Positions 1-8,318 of a stretch of DNA of 52,733 nt are shown here, one piece after another. The stretch is taken from positions 1-52,733 of the forward strand of contig NZ_JANXCG010000004.1 of NCBI RefSeq assembly GCF_025060375.1, read 5' to 3'. A program made the translations under genes and the position numbers. Under the pieces are notes generated by a model, which was not told the DNA's origin, made no database searches, and was given only the letters and a program-made list of their open reading frames with translations. This DNA comes from Meiothermus sp. (lineage in GTDB: Bacteria > Deinococcota > Deinococci > Deinococcales > Thermaceae). Within the stretch, counting starts at the first letter, position 1. Each line of letters begins with the position of its first letter.

Positions 1-120
<120 letters not shown>

Positions 121-125
121 AGTAC

Positions 126-140
126 GCGCCGTAAAGGCGC
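126..140 (+). other. Short hairpin in the 16S 3' trailer
   Basis: A perfect 5-bp stem GCGCC/GGCGC with a GTAAA loop sits 10 nt after the mature 16S end. It may belong to the precursor trailer. The processing stem itself would need the 5' flank of 16S, which is outside the window. Confidence 0.45.
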
Positions 141-178
141 ACTCAAAAGCTACCCAACCTGCGCTTTTCGGGTTTCCA

Positions 179-211
179 CCCACCCCTGCATGGGGTGGGT
201 TTTCCTTTTTT
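179..211 (+). terminator. Rho-independent terminator of the 16S transcript
   Basis: A perfect 8-bp GC stem (CCCACCCC/GGGGTGGG, loop TGCAT) is followed by TTTTCCTTTTTT. It lies 63 nt after the end of 16S and would end the rRNA transcript before any 23S gene. Confidence 0.9.
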
Positions 212-509
212 GCCTCCTGCAGGCGTCCCGGACTTGGTACCAGCGCGCTAGCCCTATGGTGCCCGCGCCCTTGGGGATGAGCGGCTTCCCGGTTCAGAAT
301 CTCTGGGCGGGAATCAGGTGAGCGGGGCTTTCCCTGGTTCCCTGGATGTGGGGGCCAGCCTTCCCCTGCTCGCCCTGGCCGGCGTGCAGGCCTGCTGGCT
401 GGGCTAGACCCCTTCCACCTCTTCCCTGCCCTCGCCGACCCCCGAAGGGGCCCCGCTGAGCTTTCCGGCTCCTGGTCCCAATGGCCTTTTGGTCCGCACC
501 GAGCTGGCA
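212..509. other. Non-coding stretch between 16S terminator and amidohydrolase
   Basis: About 300 nt with no credible gene on either strand. The possible reading frames are rich in Arg, Gly and Pro and lack start signals and family features, so I treat them as chance frames in GC-rich DNA. The stretch ends in the -10 box of the next gene. Confidence 0.6.
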
Positions 510-515
510 TAGGAT
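510..515 (+). promoter_or_regulatory. -10 box TAGGAT, leaderless start of amidohydrolase
   Basis: TAGGAT ends exactly 6 nt before the ATG at 522, and no Shine-Dalgarno fits between them. The mRNA would start at or next to the start codon. Confidence 0.6.
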
Positions 516-521
516 GCAGCT

Positions 522-1946
522 ATGCTGCTTTTGGGAAAGGTCACCACGTTGAGCGAGTTTGGAGAGGCCGAGGCGGTTTTCGTACAAAATGGCCGGATTG
601 CCGACCTAGGGAGCCGGGAAGAGCTCGGCGCCCGGTACCCAGGTGCCCCCCGGTACACTTTCGAGGCGATCACCCCAGGGCTGCACGAGGCCCATGCCCA
701 CCCCCAGCTCTGGGGACAGCAGCTCGAGAGCCTTGACCTGCAAGGCCTCACCGAGCCAGAAGCGGTGGCCCAAAAGGTAGCCGAGAGGGCCCGCCAGCTA
801 CCCCCGGGCCGCTGGATACGGGGGGCAGGCTACCTGTTCCGGGCATACCCCACCCGCCGTCTGCTGGACGAGGCAGCCCCCCATCACCCGGTCTACCTTC
901 AAAGCCGCGACCTGCACTCGGCCTGGGTCAACAGCCTGGCCCTGTCCCTGGCTGGGATTGGAGCAGAAACCCCCGACCCTCCCGGAGGAGCCCTGCTCCG
1001 CGACGAGCACGGTGCGCCCACCGGCTACCTCCTGGAAAACGCCCAGGCCTTGGTGGGCCGGTTGCTGCCCGCACCAGGGAAGGCCGAGCTGAAGCGGGGC
1101 CTTGAGGACCTGGCGCGGCGGGGCTACACCGCGGTGCACCACATGGGTTGGTGCCGTTTTGAGCTAGCCCTAGCCCTAGCCGACGAGCTCCCCGTGCGGC
1201 TCTGGTGGGCTCTGGACCGCGACCAGTGGCTCGAGGCCCCTGCCGGCTGGCACGGGGACAGGCTGGAGTTTGCGGCGGTCAAGTTTTTCGCCGACGGAGC
1301 CCTGGGCAGCCGCACAGCTTGGATGCTCGAGCCCTACCCAGACGGCTCCACAGGAATGATGCTAGAGGCGCCCGAGCAGATCGAGCAGGAGGGCCGGAGG
1401 GTCCTGGAGGCCGGGCTTGGCCTGACGGTTCACGCAATCGGGACCCGGGCGGTGCGGGAGGTGCTGGAGGTCTTTCACCGCCTAAAGCCTTGGGCGCGGC
1501 GCCCTTTCCGCATGGAGCACGTTCAGCACGTGCGGGACGCGGAACTACCACGCTTCACTGGCCTGCCCCTAGCCCTCTCCCTCCAACCCATGCACCTCCT
1601 AGACGACGCTGAGCTGGTGCGGCGGCACCAACCAGGGCGGGAGGCCGAGGCCTTCCGCCTGCGCGACCTGTGGAACACCGGGTTGCCGGTAGCCTTCGGC
1701 TCGGATGCCCCGGTGATGCCGCCAATTTTCGAGCTCAACCTACGGGCCGCCACCCAGCACCCTCTGAACCCCAGGCAAAACCTGAGCCCACAGCAGGTGC
1801 TCTGGGCCCACACCCGAGGGGCGGCCCTGGCCGCGGGCTGGCTCGAGCACGGCCATATCCGCCCCGGGGCCCCCGCCGACCTCACCCTGTGGGAGGGCGG
1901 ACGGCCGATTGGCCGGGTTTTCGCCGGGCGGCTCGAGGTGGGCTGA
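522..1946 (+). CDS. Amidohydrolase family protein (YtcJ-like, amidohydrolase 3)
   Basis: A 474-residue metal-dependent hydrolase of the amidohydrolase superfamily, resembling the YtcJ/amidohydrolase-3 group, which acts on N-acyl or ring amide bonds. Visible marks are the metal-binding HAHP (residues 58-61) after the TPGLHE strand, KFFADGALGSRTAWM in the middle of the barrel, a later HAIGTRA, MEHVQH, and the catalytic-Asp segment GSDAPV. The C-terminus has the usual return to the small beta domain (PGAPADLTLWEGG). The predicted location is cytoplasmic. A leaderless ATG is favoured because of the -10 box at 510-515. It is followed by a peptidase with its own -10 box, so the two may be separate units. 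The substrate cannot be told from sequence. Confidence 0.88.
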   Translation: MLLLGKVTTLSEFGEAEAVFVQNGRIADLGSREELGARYPGAPRYTFEAITPGLHEAHAHPQLWGQQLESLDLQGLTEPEAVAQKVAERARQLPPGRWIRGAGYLFRAYPTRRLLDEAAPHHPVYLQSRDLHSAWVNSLALSLAGIGAETPDPPGGALLRDEHGAPTGYLLENAQALVGRLLPAPGKAELKRGLEDLARRGYTAVHHMGWCRFELALALADELPVRLWWALDRDQWLEAPAGWHGDRLEFAAVKFFADGALGSRTAWMLEPYPDGSTGMMLEAPEQIEQEGRRVLEAGLGLTVHAIGTRAVREVLEVFHRLKPWARRPFRMEHVQHVRDAELPRFTGLPLALSLQPMHLLDDAELVRRHQPGREAEAFRLRDLWNTGLPVAFGSDAPVMPPIFELNLRAATQHPLNPRQNLSPQQVLWAHTRGAALAAGWLEHGHIRPGAPADLTLWEGGRPIGRVFAGRLEVG

Positions 1947-1974
1947 CCCGGCCCCCGGGGGTGGGGTTGAGGGC

Positions 1975-1980
1975 TATAGT
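1975..1980 (+). promoter_or_regulatory. -10 box TATAGT, leaderless start of dipeptidase
   Basis: TATAGT is followed by 6 nt and then ATG at 1987. This decides against an in-frame start at 1909, which would overlap the preceding gene. Confidence 0.65.
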
Positions 1981-1986
1981 TTAGCT

Positions 1987-3339
1987 ATGCCCAATGCCAT
2001 AGACCGCTTCCTGGAGCAAAACCTCGAGGTCTACCTGCAGGAAACCATCCAGCTTTGTGCCCAGCCCAGCGTCTCGGCCACCGGGGAGGGGGTGCGGGAA
2101 TGCGCCGAGCTGGTGGAGCAAATCCTGCGCAAACACGGCTTTGAGACCCAGAAGTTTGAGGGCTACGGCAATCCAGTGGTGGTGGGCCGGGCCAAGGGCC
2201 GCTCCGAGCGCACCCTGCTCTTCTACAACCACTACGATGTGCAGCCCCCCGAGCCCCTGGAGCTTTGGGACTCGCCCCCCTTCGAGCCACAAATCCGCGA
2301 GGGCAAGCTCTACGCTCGCGGAGCCAAGGACGACAAGGGGGAGTTCATGGCTCGCCTCGCCGCGGTGGACGCGGTGCGGGCTGCCCACGGGGGGGAGTTG
2401 CCCTGTGGGGTGCTCTTCGTGGTAGAGGGCAACGAAGAGGTGGGCAGCCCCGGCATTGCCCGGTTCGTGCAGGACCACCTCGAGCTGCTCCGTTGCGATG
2501 GGGCCATCTGGGAAGAGGGGGGTGTTGACTTCGAAGGGCGACCCGGCACCTCGCTGGGGCGGCGGGGAATTCTGGCCGTGGAGCTCGAGGTCCAAACCCT
2601 CTCCCGCGACGCCCACTCCGGCAACGCCCACATCCTGCCCAGCGCCGCTTGGCGTATGGTGCGGGCCCTGGCCTCCCTCAAAGACGAGAACGAGCGCATC
2701 CTGATTCCCGGCTTCTACGACCATGTGCGCCCCGTTTCGGAGGGAGACCTCGAGCTGCTGCGCCGGCTACCTGACCTCGAGCCCCACCTGCGCGAGACCT
2801 TTGGGGTGCGGGGCTTTGTGAACAACCTGAGCGGCTTCGAGTTGCGCAGGGCCGTCTTCAACCCCACCTGCAACATCCAGGGCATCACCACCGGCTACCA
2901 GGGGCCCGGCAACAAGACCGTTATCCCGGCCAGAGCCTCGGCCAAGCTGGACTTCCGGCTGGTGCCGGACCAAGACCCCACCGACATCCTGCAGAAACTG
3001 CGGGCCCATCTAGACGCCGAGGGCTTCACCGATGTCCGCATCACCCACGCCGACCACATGTTCCCGGCCCGCTCCGACCCCAAGCACCCCCTGGTGCAGC
3101 TCGCGGCCCGGACGGGCGAGGAGGTCTACGGAAAGCCCTACCAGCTCATCCCCCTCACCGGCGGCAGCTCGCCCGTGTATGCCTTTTCCAGGCCCTTGGG
3201 CATCCCGGTAATTGACGCGGGGGTGGGCTTCGGCATCACCAACCGCACCCATGCCCCCAACGAGAACATCCGCCTCCAGGACTTCCACAACGCCGCACGG
3301 CACATCGCCCGCATTCTGGACGGATTTGCAGCTCTCTAA
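1987..3339 (+). CDS. M20 family dipeptidase / carboxypeptidase
   Basis: A 450-residue cytoplasmic di-zinc peptidase of the M20/M28 type (CNDP/ArgE/DapE relatives) that cleaves dipeptides or short peptides. The metal and catalytic segments are NHYDVQPP (His82, Asp84), the bridging Asp in YARGAKDDKGE near residue 115, the catalytic Glu pair in VVEGNEEVGSP near 150, and a late HAPNE supplying a His ligand. The dimerisation (lid) insert carries SRDAHSGNAH. The length is normal for the family. The start at MPNAIDRF is chosen from the -10 box 6 nt upstream. It probably takes part in peptide or amino-acid scavenging. Confidence 0.92.
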   Translation: MPNAIDRFLEQNLEVYLQETIQLCAQPSVSATGEGVRECAELVEQILRKHGFETQKFEGYGNPVVVGRAKGRSERTLLFYNHYDVQPPEPLELWDSPPFEPQIREGKLYARGAKDDKGEFMARLAAVDAVRAAHGGELPCGVLFVVEGNEEVGSPGIARFVQDHLELLRCDGAIWEEGGVDFEGRPGTSLGRRGILAVELEVQTLSRDAHSGNAHILPSAAWRMVRALASLKDENERILIPGFYDHVRPVSEGDLELLRRLPDLEPHLRETFGVRGFVNNLSGFELRRAVFNPTCNIQGITTGYQGPGNKTVIPARASAKLDFRLVPDQDPTDILQKLRAHLDAEGFTDVRITHADHMFPARSDPKHPLVQLAARTGEEVYGKPYQLIPLTGGSSPVYAFSRPLGIPVIDAGVGFGITNRTHAPNENIRLQDFHNAARHIARILDGFAAL

Positions 3340-3424
3340 GACGCGGGAAGCCCCGCTTCCCGGTCGGCTCGGCACCCGAGTGGAAGCACCGGCAGACGCT
3401 TGGCCGGTAGGAGGCTCGAGGCCA

Positions 3425-3453
3425 TTGGCAAGGGACAAACCCTGTGCTACCCT
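3425..3453 (+). promoter_or_regulatory. Sigma-70-type promoter of the CCA-adding enzyme gene
   Basis: TTGGCA (3425-3430), a 17-bp spacer and TACCCT (3448-3453). The ATG lies 13 nt after the -10 box, so the leader would be very short and has no Shine-Dalgarno. Confidence 0.6.
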
Positions 3454-3466
3454 CTAGTCCGGCCCT

Positions 3467-4753
3467 ATGGACTACCGCAGGGTGCTGGAGCGGCTTTCCT
3501 TCCTGCCCGACCTCCATCTGGTGGGGGGTGCGGTCCGGGATATCCTCCTGGGGCTGGAGCCCGAAGACCTGGACTTCGCCACCTCGGCCCCACCCGAGGA
3601 GGTCATTCAGCTTGCCCAGCAGCACGGCCTGGGGGTAGCGCCGACAGGTATTGAGCACGGCACAGTCGCGATCCTAATCGATCACCACCCCTACGAGGTC
3701 ACCACATTCCGGCGCGACGTGGAGACCTACGGGCGAAAGGCCAAAGTGACCTGGGGTCAGAGCATAGAGGAGGACCTGGCCCGCCGCGACTTCACCATAG
3801 GGGCCATCGCCATGGACGCGCAGGGACGGGTTATTGACCCCTATGGTGGCAGACGGGACATGGAGATGGGGGTGATCCGGGCAGTGGGCAACCCCCTCGA
3901 GCGCTTCCGGGAGGACTACCTGCGGGTGATTCGGGCGGGGCGGTTCGCCGCGCGCTACGGCTTCCAGATAGAGGGAGAAACCCTGAAGGCCGCCCGCGAG
4001 GCCGCACCGGAGGTGCTCGCCCATGTGGCCGTGGAGCGGGTCACCGCAGAGTTTAACAAGGCCTTCGCCGCACCGCCACCTGCCCAGCCCAGCCGCTTCC
4101 TCCGCTACCTCTACGAGCTGGGAATCCTCCAGCGGCTCATCCCGGAGTTTGAGGACAACCACCTCCTCCTGCAAAACCCTCACTGGCATCCAGAAGGCGA
4201 CGTGCTCACCCATGTGCTGCAGGTGGTGGACCGCGCCCCTCCGCCCTACCGGTGGCACGCCCTCCTGCACGACATCGGCAAGCGGGACACCGCCCGTTGG
4301 AGGCCGGAGGGTTGGTACAGCTTTCCCGGCCACGAGCGGGTGGGCGCGGCCCTCATCCCCCGCATTGCCCGCGACCTCCGCCTGCCTAACCAGCTGCGCG
4401 ATGAGCTGGTGGTCACCACCGGCTTGCACATGGTCCCGGTTCTGACCAAGCCCACCCCCGCTGCCATCCGACGCTTCCAGGCCCAGGCCGGACCCTACCT
4501 GCAGGCCCTCAAGGCCCTGTTCGAGGCCGACGGGGCCGGGCGCAGGCCCAAGGAGGCCTGGGCCTTCTTCGAGCCTCAGCCGGTACCGGTCCAGCCCGTC
4601 CTGATGGGGCGGCACCTCATTGAACGGGGCCACCGCCCTGGAAAGGAGTTTGGGTCCATCCTGAAGGCCGCCTATGAGCATCAGCTCGAGACTGGGGAAA
4701 CCGATGTGGAAAAGCTCTACCGGGCCGCCTTGGCGCGGTGCTCGCAAGGGTAG
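3467..4753 (+). CDS. cca: tRNA nucleotidyltransferase / poly(A) polymerase family with HD domain
   Basis: A 428-residue class II nucleotidyltransferase that adds or repairs the 3' CCA end of tRNA, or acts as a poly(A) polymerase. The head domain shows LVGGAVRDILLG (residues 18-29) and the catalytic EDLDFAT. The ARRDFTIGAIA motif and the ERFREDYLRVIRAGRFAARYGF neck follow. The C-terminal part has an HD phosphohydrolase signature (HALLHDIGK). Deinococcota are reported to split CCA addition between separate enzymes in some species, so specificity for C, A or both cannot be read from sequence. The tRNA-Asn, -Gln and -Glu genes in this window encode CCA, so repair may be its main job. Confidence 0.9.
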   Translation: MDYRRVLERLSFLPDLHLVGGAVRDILLGLEPEDLDFATSAPPEEVIQLAQQHGLGVAPTGIEHGTVAILIDHHPYEVTTFRRDVETYGRKAKVTWGQSIEEDLARRDFTIGAIAMDAQGRVIDPYGGRRDMEMGVIRAVGNPLERFREDYLRVIRAGRFAARYGFQIEGETLKAAREAAPEVLAHVAVERVTAEFNKAFAAPPPAQPSRFLRYLYELGILQRLIPEFEDNHLLLQNPHWHPEGDVLTHVLQVVDRAPPPYRWHALLHDIGKRDTARWRPEGWYSFPGHERVGAALIPRIARDLRLPNQLRDELVVTTGLHMVPVLTKPTPAAIRRFQAQAGPYLQALKALFEADGAGRRPKEAWAFFEPQPVPVQPVLMGRHLIERGHRPGKEFGSILKAAYEHQLETGETDVEKLYRAALARCSQG

Positions 4754-4788
4754 GCCACAAGCCCATGGCCGCAAAGCGCTCCCCGAGC

Positions 4789-4794
4789 TATGCT
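4789..4794 (+). promoter_or_regulatory. -10 box TATGCT, leaderless start of alpha/beta hydrolase
   Basis: TATGCT, then 6 nt, then ATG at 4801. It supports the start at MSIPVVFLH over an upstream in-frame ATG at 4738 that overlaps the preceding gene. Confidence 0.6.
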
Positions 4795-4800
4795 CGAGGT

Positions 4801-5517
4801 ATGTCCATACCCGTGGTCTTCCTACACGCCTTCCCCTACGGCCCAACCATGTGGGAGCCCCAGCTCGAGGCGGTTCGGGGCCACCCCGTCCTGCTGCCGG
4901 ACATCCTGGGCTTTGAGAGCCTGGAACGGGCCGCAGCCCACGTGCTGGTGGAGATGGACCAGCGGGGCTGGCAGAAGGCGGTCTTCGTGGGCCTTTCAAT
5001 GGGGGGGTACGTGATCTTCAGGCTCTGGAACCTGGAGCCGGAGCGATTTTCGGGCATGGTGCTGGCCGATACCCGGGCCACCCCAGATACCCCCGAGGGA
5101 CAGCGGCTGCGGCTAGAACAGGCCGAGCGGGTGCGAAAGGAGGGGATGTCCTTCTTCCCCGAAGCCACCCTCAAGAGCCACCTAGGCCCCACCAGCCACG
5201 CCCAGCGGCCTGAGGTGGTGGCATGGGCACGCCAAGCCCAGCTCCAGGCCGAGCCCCTTCGCGTGGCCAAAAGCCTGGAGGCGCTGGCCCAACGCCCCGA
5301 CTCCACCCCCCTGCTCCCCAGCATCTCGGTACCGACCCTGGTGCTGGTGGGGGAGGAGGATACCCTAACCCCTCCCGGTGAGGCCCGGAACATGGCCGCA
5401 CGGATTCCGGACAGCCGGATGCTCATCCTGCCCGAGGCCGGGCACCTGTCCAGCCGGGAGAACCCCAAGGCCTTCAACACCGCCCTGCGCGGCTTTCTGC
5501 GCGAGCTTCAGGTGTAG
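4801..5517 (+). CDS. Alpha/beta-hydrolase fold protein
   Basis: A 238-residue serine hydrolase of the alpha/beta fold, similar in size to small esterases and 3-oxoadipate enol-lactonase-like enzymes. The nucleophile elbow is GLSMGGY (Ser66). An acid is offered by LVGEEDTLTP and the catalytic His by EAGHLSSRE near the C-terminus. The oxyanion loop is FLHAFPYG near residue 8. There is no signal peptide, so it is cytoplasmic. Its 3' end overlaps by 10 bp the 3' end of the convergent gene that follows. The substrate is unknown. Confidence 0.88.
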   Translation: MSIPVVFLHAFPYGPTMWEPQLEAVRGHPVLLPDILGFESLERAAAHVLVEMDQRGWQKAVFVGLSMGGYVIFRLWNLEPERFSGMVLADTRATPDTPEGQRLRLEQAERVRKEGMSFFPEATLKSHLGPTSHAQRPEVVAWARQAQLQAEPLRVAKSLEALAQRPDSTPLLPSISVPTLVLVGEEDTLTPPGEARNMAARIPDSRMLILPEAGHLSSRENPKAFNTALRGFLRELQV

Positions 5518-8270
5518 GGGCCGGTCTGGCTAAGCCGGAGGGACAAGCAGTCCTCCAGAGCCAGGGGGGACTGGGTCTGCAACCGCTCCCGCAGGGCCTC
5601 CTGGGGCCATATCCGGCCCAGCACGCGGCCGAGCTGGGCCCGGTAAGGGGTGGGCAGCCCGGCGCTGCTCTGCAGCTTCTTCCACGCCGCCTCCTCCTGA
5701 CCCAGGCCCAGGAGGGCCTGGGTCTCCAGCCCCAGCTTCCAGGCCTGCACCCCGGGGTCCTGCAGCTCCCCGATCTGGACCACCTGGGCCAACGCCTCGG
5801 CCCACTTCTCCTGCCTGGCCAGGGTCTCGGCGTAGCCCAGCCGGGCCTGAGCCTGGAAGTAGGGATCGTTTTGCTTCAGATAGCCCTGCATCATCTGCTC
5901 GGCCTGGTCGGCGGGGAGCAACAAGGAGAGCTTCAGGGCCACGTCTATCGCCAAGGCGACGTAGCGGTCACCGGGGAGTTGCTTGGTGGAAAGCTCGCGC
6001 TCGAGCTCCCGCAGAATGCGCAGGGCATCAGGGGCCTGCTGTCCGCCCACATAGGGCGGCAGGTAGGGCAGCCCACAGGCCCGCACCCAGTAGGCCACCG
6101 CAATGCGGTAGAGGGTGCGGCGGTGCCGGTAATGGGCCTCTTCTGGACGCTCCTTCACCTCGCGCAGGTAGCGCTCGGCCTGGGCCAGGAGCTCGAGGGC
6201 CTCCAGGGGCCGGCCCCGGGCCAGCTCGAGCACGCTGGCCTCGCTCATGGCTCGAGCCCGGATAAACTCGTCGGTGGCCTCCTGGATGGACTGGTAGAGG
6301 CACCGCTCCGCCTCAGCAAAGTTGCCGATGCGCCTCAGCACGCTGCCGAAGCGGGCCCGTACCCGGGCCACCTCCTCGGGCGGGGCCCCAGAAGACTCCA
6401 AGGCGGCCAGTCCCTGGCGCATATGGGCCTCAGCCTCGTAGACCCGCCCGATCCGCAGGAGCAGGTCCCCCGACTGGTAGCGGGCCCGACCCACCAGAAG
6501 GGGGTCGTGGCTGACCTGGCGTAGCGCGCTCAAGGCCTCCTCAAAGCGGCCCGCGTCCTTGGCCACCAGCCCCTGCCAGAGCCGCACCCGGTCAGCCAGG
6601 AAGGGGGGAATAGGCAGGGCCAGGGCCTGTTGCACATAGGCCTCGGCCTGAGCGTAGTCGCCCTGCCAACGTTCCACGGCGGCCCAGACCAAAAGCCCCT
6701 CAGCCCCAATCTCGCCCGAGAGCGCCTCCGGAGGGGGCAAAAGCTCCAGGGCTGCGGTGAAGTTCCCCGCGTCCACCCGGGCCTCAGCGGCCTTGACCCT
6801 GGCCCAGGCCTGGATGCTGGAGTCGGCCGAGCGGAAGAGAACCTCCAGGGCCTCCAGGGCCTCAGGGTGGGCGTACTGGCCCAGCACCGCCCGGTAGCGC
6901 ACCACCGCCATAGCCAGCCGCTCCCGCTCGGCAGAGGGCCAGCCCTTGGACTCAGACCAGAGGTTGGGCAGAAGGGCCAGGCGGCTTGGGTCTTCGGAAA
7001 GAAGCTCCAGCAGCCGATCCAAGCGACCAGCCCCCCAGGCGTGGTGGAGCTGGCGGAAGAGGTCGTTCTTGAAGTAGTCCAGGGCCAGAAGGTGAAGCTT
7101 GCGGGCCTCCCGCTCAGGCACGCTGGGCAGGAGGGTCCGCAGGGCAGGCCGGACCTTGCCCTCGCCCAAGGGGGCCAAAAGGGCCCGTTCAGCCTGGGAA
7201 AGGTGCTCCAGTCCTTTACCTAAAGCCTTCTCCAGAAGGGGTACGGGAATCCCCGGGTCAGCCTCCGGCGAGAGCACCGCCAGCGCGTGCAGGATGGGCC
7301 TCAGAGCGGTGTCCTGGGCCAGGTTGGGCGCGCTGCCCTGGGTCTGAGCTGCCTCCAGCAGCACCAGCCGGGAAAGCTCGGCGAAGTTGCGCCCAGCCTG
7401 GTTGACCAGCGCCTCCACCCGCTCAGGGGGCAGGTCGGGCAGCCGGTCTTTCACGTAGCGGCGGGCCTCGGCCCGGCTAGGGGCCGAAAGGGGGTGCCAG
7501 GCCAAGTTGGGCGGAGGCTCGGAGAGCCCAGCCAAGAAGGGAATGGTAAGCCGGCGGAGCAGCGGCTCGATCCAGGCCGAGAGACCCACCGGGTTGCCCT
7601 GGGCATCGCGCAGGCTCAGACCGCCAAGCTGCCCTTCCCTCTCAGCCCGAAGCAGAAGGGGCCTTCCGCAGGCGTTGAGGGCCCGGGCCAGCTCGTTTCT
7701 GAGCTCGTCCTGCAAAGCAGCCTGCAGGGCGTAGGGCTGGGTGGGGGAAAGCTGGGAGAGGATGCCCTCCAGTTCCACCCCCAACCGCTCAGCCAGAGGG
7801 TGCAGGTGGGGGGCCAGCTCCCCTCCCAGGTTCACCATCAGGCAGTCAGGCACCGCCCGCTGGACCGCTGAGAGCAGCACCCCCTTGCCAGTGGCCGGCC
7901 CCCCCACCACCACCATCTGCGGCTTATCGCCCTGCTCTAGGGCCCGCAAAAAGCGGCGGAAAAGCCTGCGCTTGTCCCGCCCGAGGGCCCGCCGGGCCGA
8001 CTCCAGGGCCAGCTCTGAGGGAAGGGGCGGTGGCTCCAGCCCCACCTCGGTGTACAAATCGCAGAGAACCTCAAACAGCCTCAGCTTCTCCTCTGGGCTT
8101 CCCAGGTCCTTGTACAGGATGTTGCGCACCGTTCCAGCCCGCCCACCCCGCTCGGCCACCGCAGCCTCGAGCCAGCGCAAGCTCCCCTTCTTTCCTCGGT
8201 GGTCGCGCCCGGTAAGGTGGGGGCGCAGGGTCTCCAGGTGGGCCTGCCAGAGTGTACTCACCTCTCCCAC
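5508..8270 (-). CDS. Large P-loop ATPase with C-terminal TPR-like repeats
   Basis: A 920-residue protein with a Walker A motif GGPATGKG at residues 123-130, an AAA/STAND-type NTPase region to about residue 330, and a long alpha-helical tail of TPR-like repeats (about 400-900; for example GDYAQAEAYVQQAL, GRFEEALSALRQV, GNFAEAERCLYQSI). The first 90 residues are small and helical and could bind DNA or a partner. The layout recalls signal-transducing STAND ATPases and MalT-like regulators, but I see no clear C-terminal HTH. It starts with GTG; an in-frame GTG three codons later (8259-8261) is also possible, because a TATTTA -10-like box ends at 8273. Tandem 11-bp repeats lie in its promoter region. 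The function is not known. Confidence 0.75.
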   Translation of the reverse strand: MGEVSTLWQAHLETLRPHLTGRDHRGKKGSLRWLEAAVAERGGRAGTVRNILYKDLGSPEEKLRLFEVLCDLYTEVGLEPPPLPSELALESARRALGRDKRRLFRRFLRALEQGDKPQMVVVGGPATGKGVLLSAVQRAVPDCLMVNLGGELAPHLHPLAERLGVELEGILSQLSPTQPYALQAALQDELRNELARALNACGRPLLLRAEREGQLGGLSLRDAQGNPVGLSAWIEPLLRRLTIPFLAGLSEPPPNLAWHPLSAPSRAEARRYVKDRLPDLPPERVEALVNQAGRNFAELSRLVLLEAAQTQGSAPNLAQDTALRPILHALAVLSPEADPGIPVPLLEKALGKGLEHLSQAERALLAPLGEGKVRPALRTLLPSVPEREARKLHLLALDYFKNDLFRQLHHAWGAGRLDRLLELLSEDPSRLALLPNLWSESKGWPSAERERLAMAVVRYRAVLGQYAHPEALEALEVLFRSADSSIQAWARVKAAEARVDAGNFTAALELLPPPEALSGEIGAEGLLVWAAVERWQGDYAQAEAYVQQALALPIPPFLADRVRLWQGLVAKDAGRFEEALSALRQVSHDPLLVGRARYQSGDLLLRIGRVYEAEAHMRQGLAALESSGAPPEEVARVRARFGSVLRRIGNFAEAERCLYQSIQEATDEFIRARAMSEASVLELARGRPLEALELLAQAERYLREVKERPEEAHYRHRRTLYRIAVAYWVRACGLPYLPPYVGGQQAPDALRILRELERELSTKQLPGDRYVALAIDVALKLSLLLPADQAEQMMQGYLKQNDPYFQAQARLGYAETLARQEKWAEALAQVVQIGELQDPGVQAWKLGLETQALLGLGQEEAAWKKLQSSAGLPTPYRAQLGRVLGRIWPQEALRERLQTQSPLALEDCLSLRLSQTGPYT

Positions 8271-8277
8271 AATAAAT

Positions 8278-8318
8278 ACACCCTACTGCGGTGTAGTGTA
8301 GCAAGCAACACCCTACTG
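8278..8318 (-). repeat. Tandem 11-bp operator-like repeats upstream of the ATPase gene
   Basis: On the plus strand ACACCCTACTG occurs at 8278-8288 and again at 8308-8318, identical and 30 bp apart (about three helical turns). Between them lies GTGTAGTGTAGC (8291-8302). One copy overlaps the -10-like box of the downstream minus-strand gene, and the other overlaps the stop codon of the gene before it. This suggests a site for a regulator acting on the 920-residue ATPase gene. Confidence 0.55.

Noticed and set aside
1909-1986. Longer N-terminus for the M20 dipeptidase
   Set aside because: It would overlap the amidohydrolase gene and ignore the -10 box at 1975-1980. The extra residues do not match the family.
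3674-4999. 441-residue open frame on the minus strand
   Set aside because: It lies opposite the well-conserved CCA-adding enzyme and hydrolase genes, has Gly/Pro/Arg-rich low-complexity composition and no start signal. A GC-rich shadow frame.
8278-8318. Repeat pair as a short CRISPR-like or REP element
   Set aside because: Only two 11-bp copies, in a promoter region; an operator fits better.
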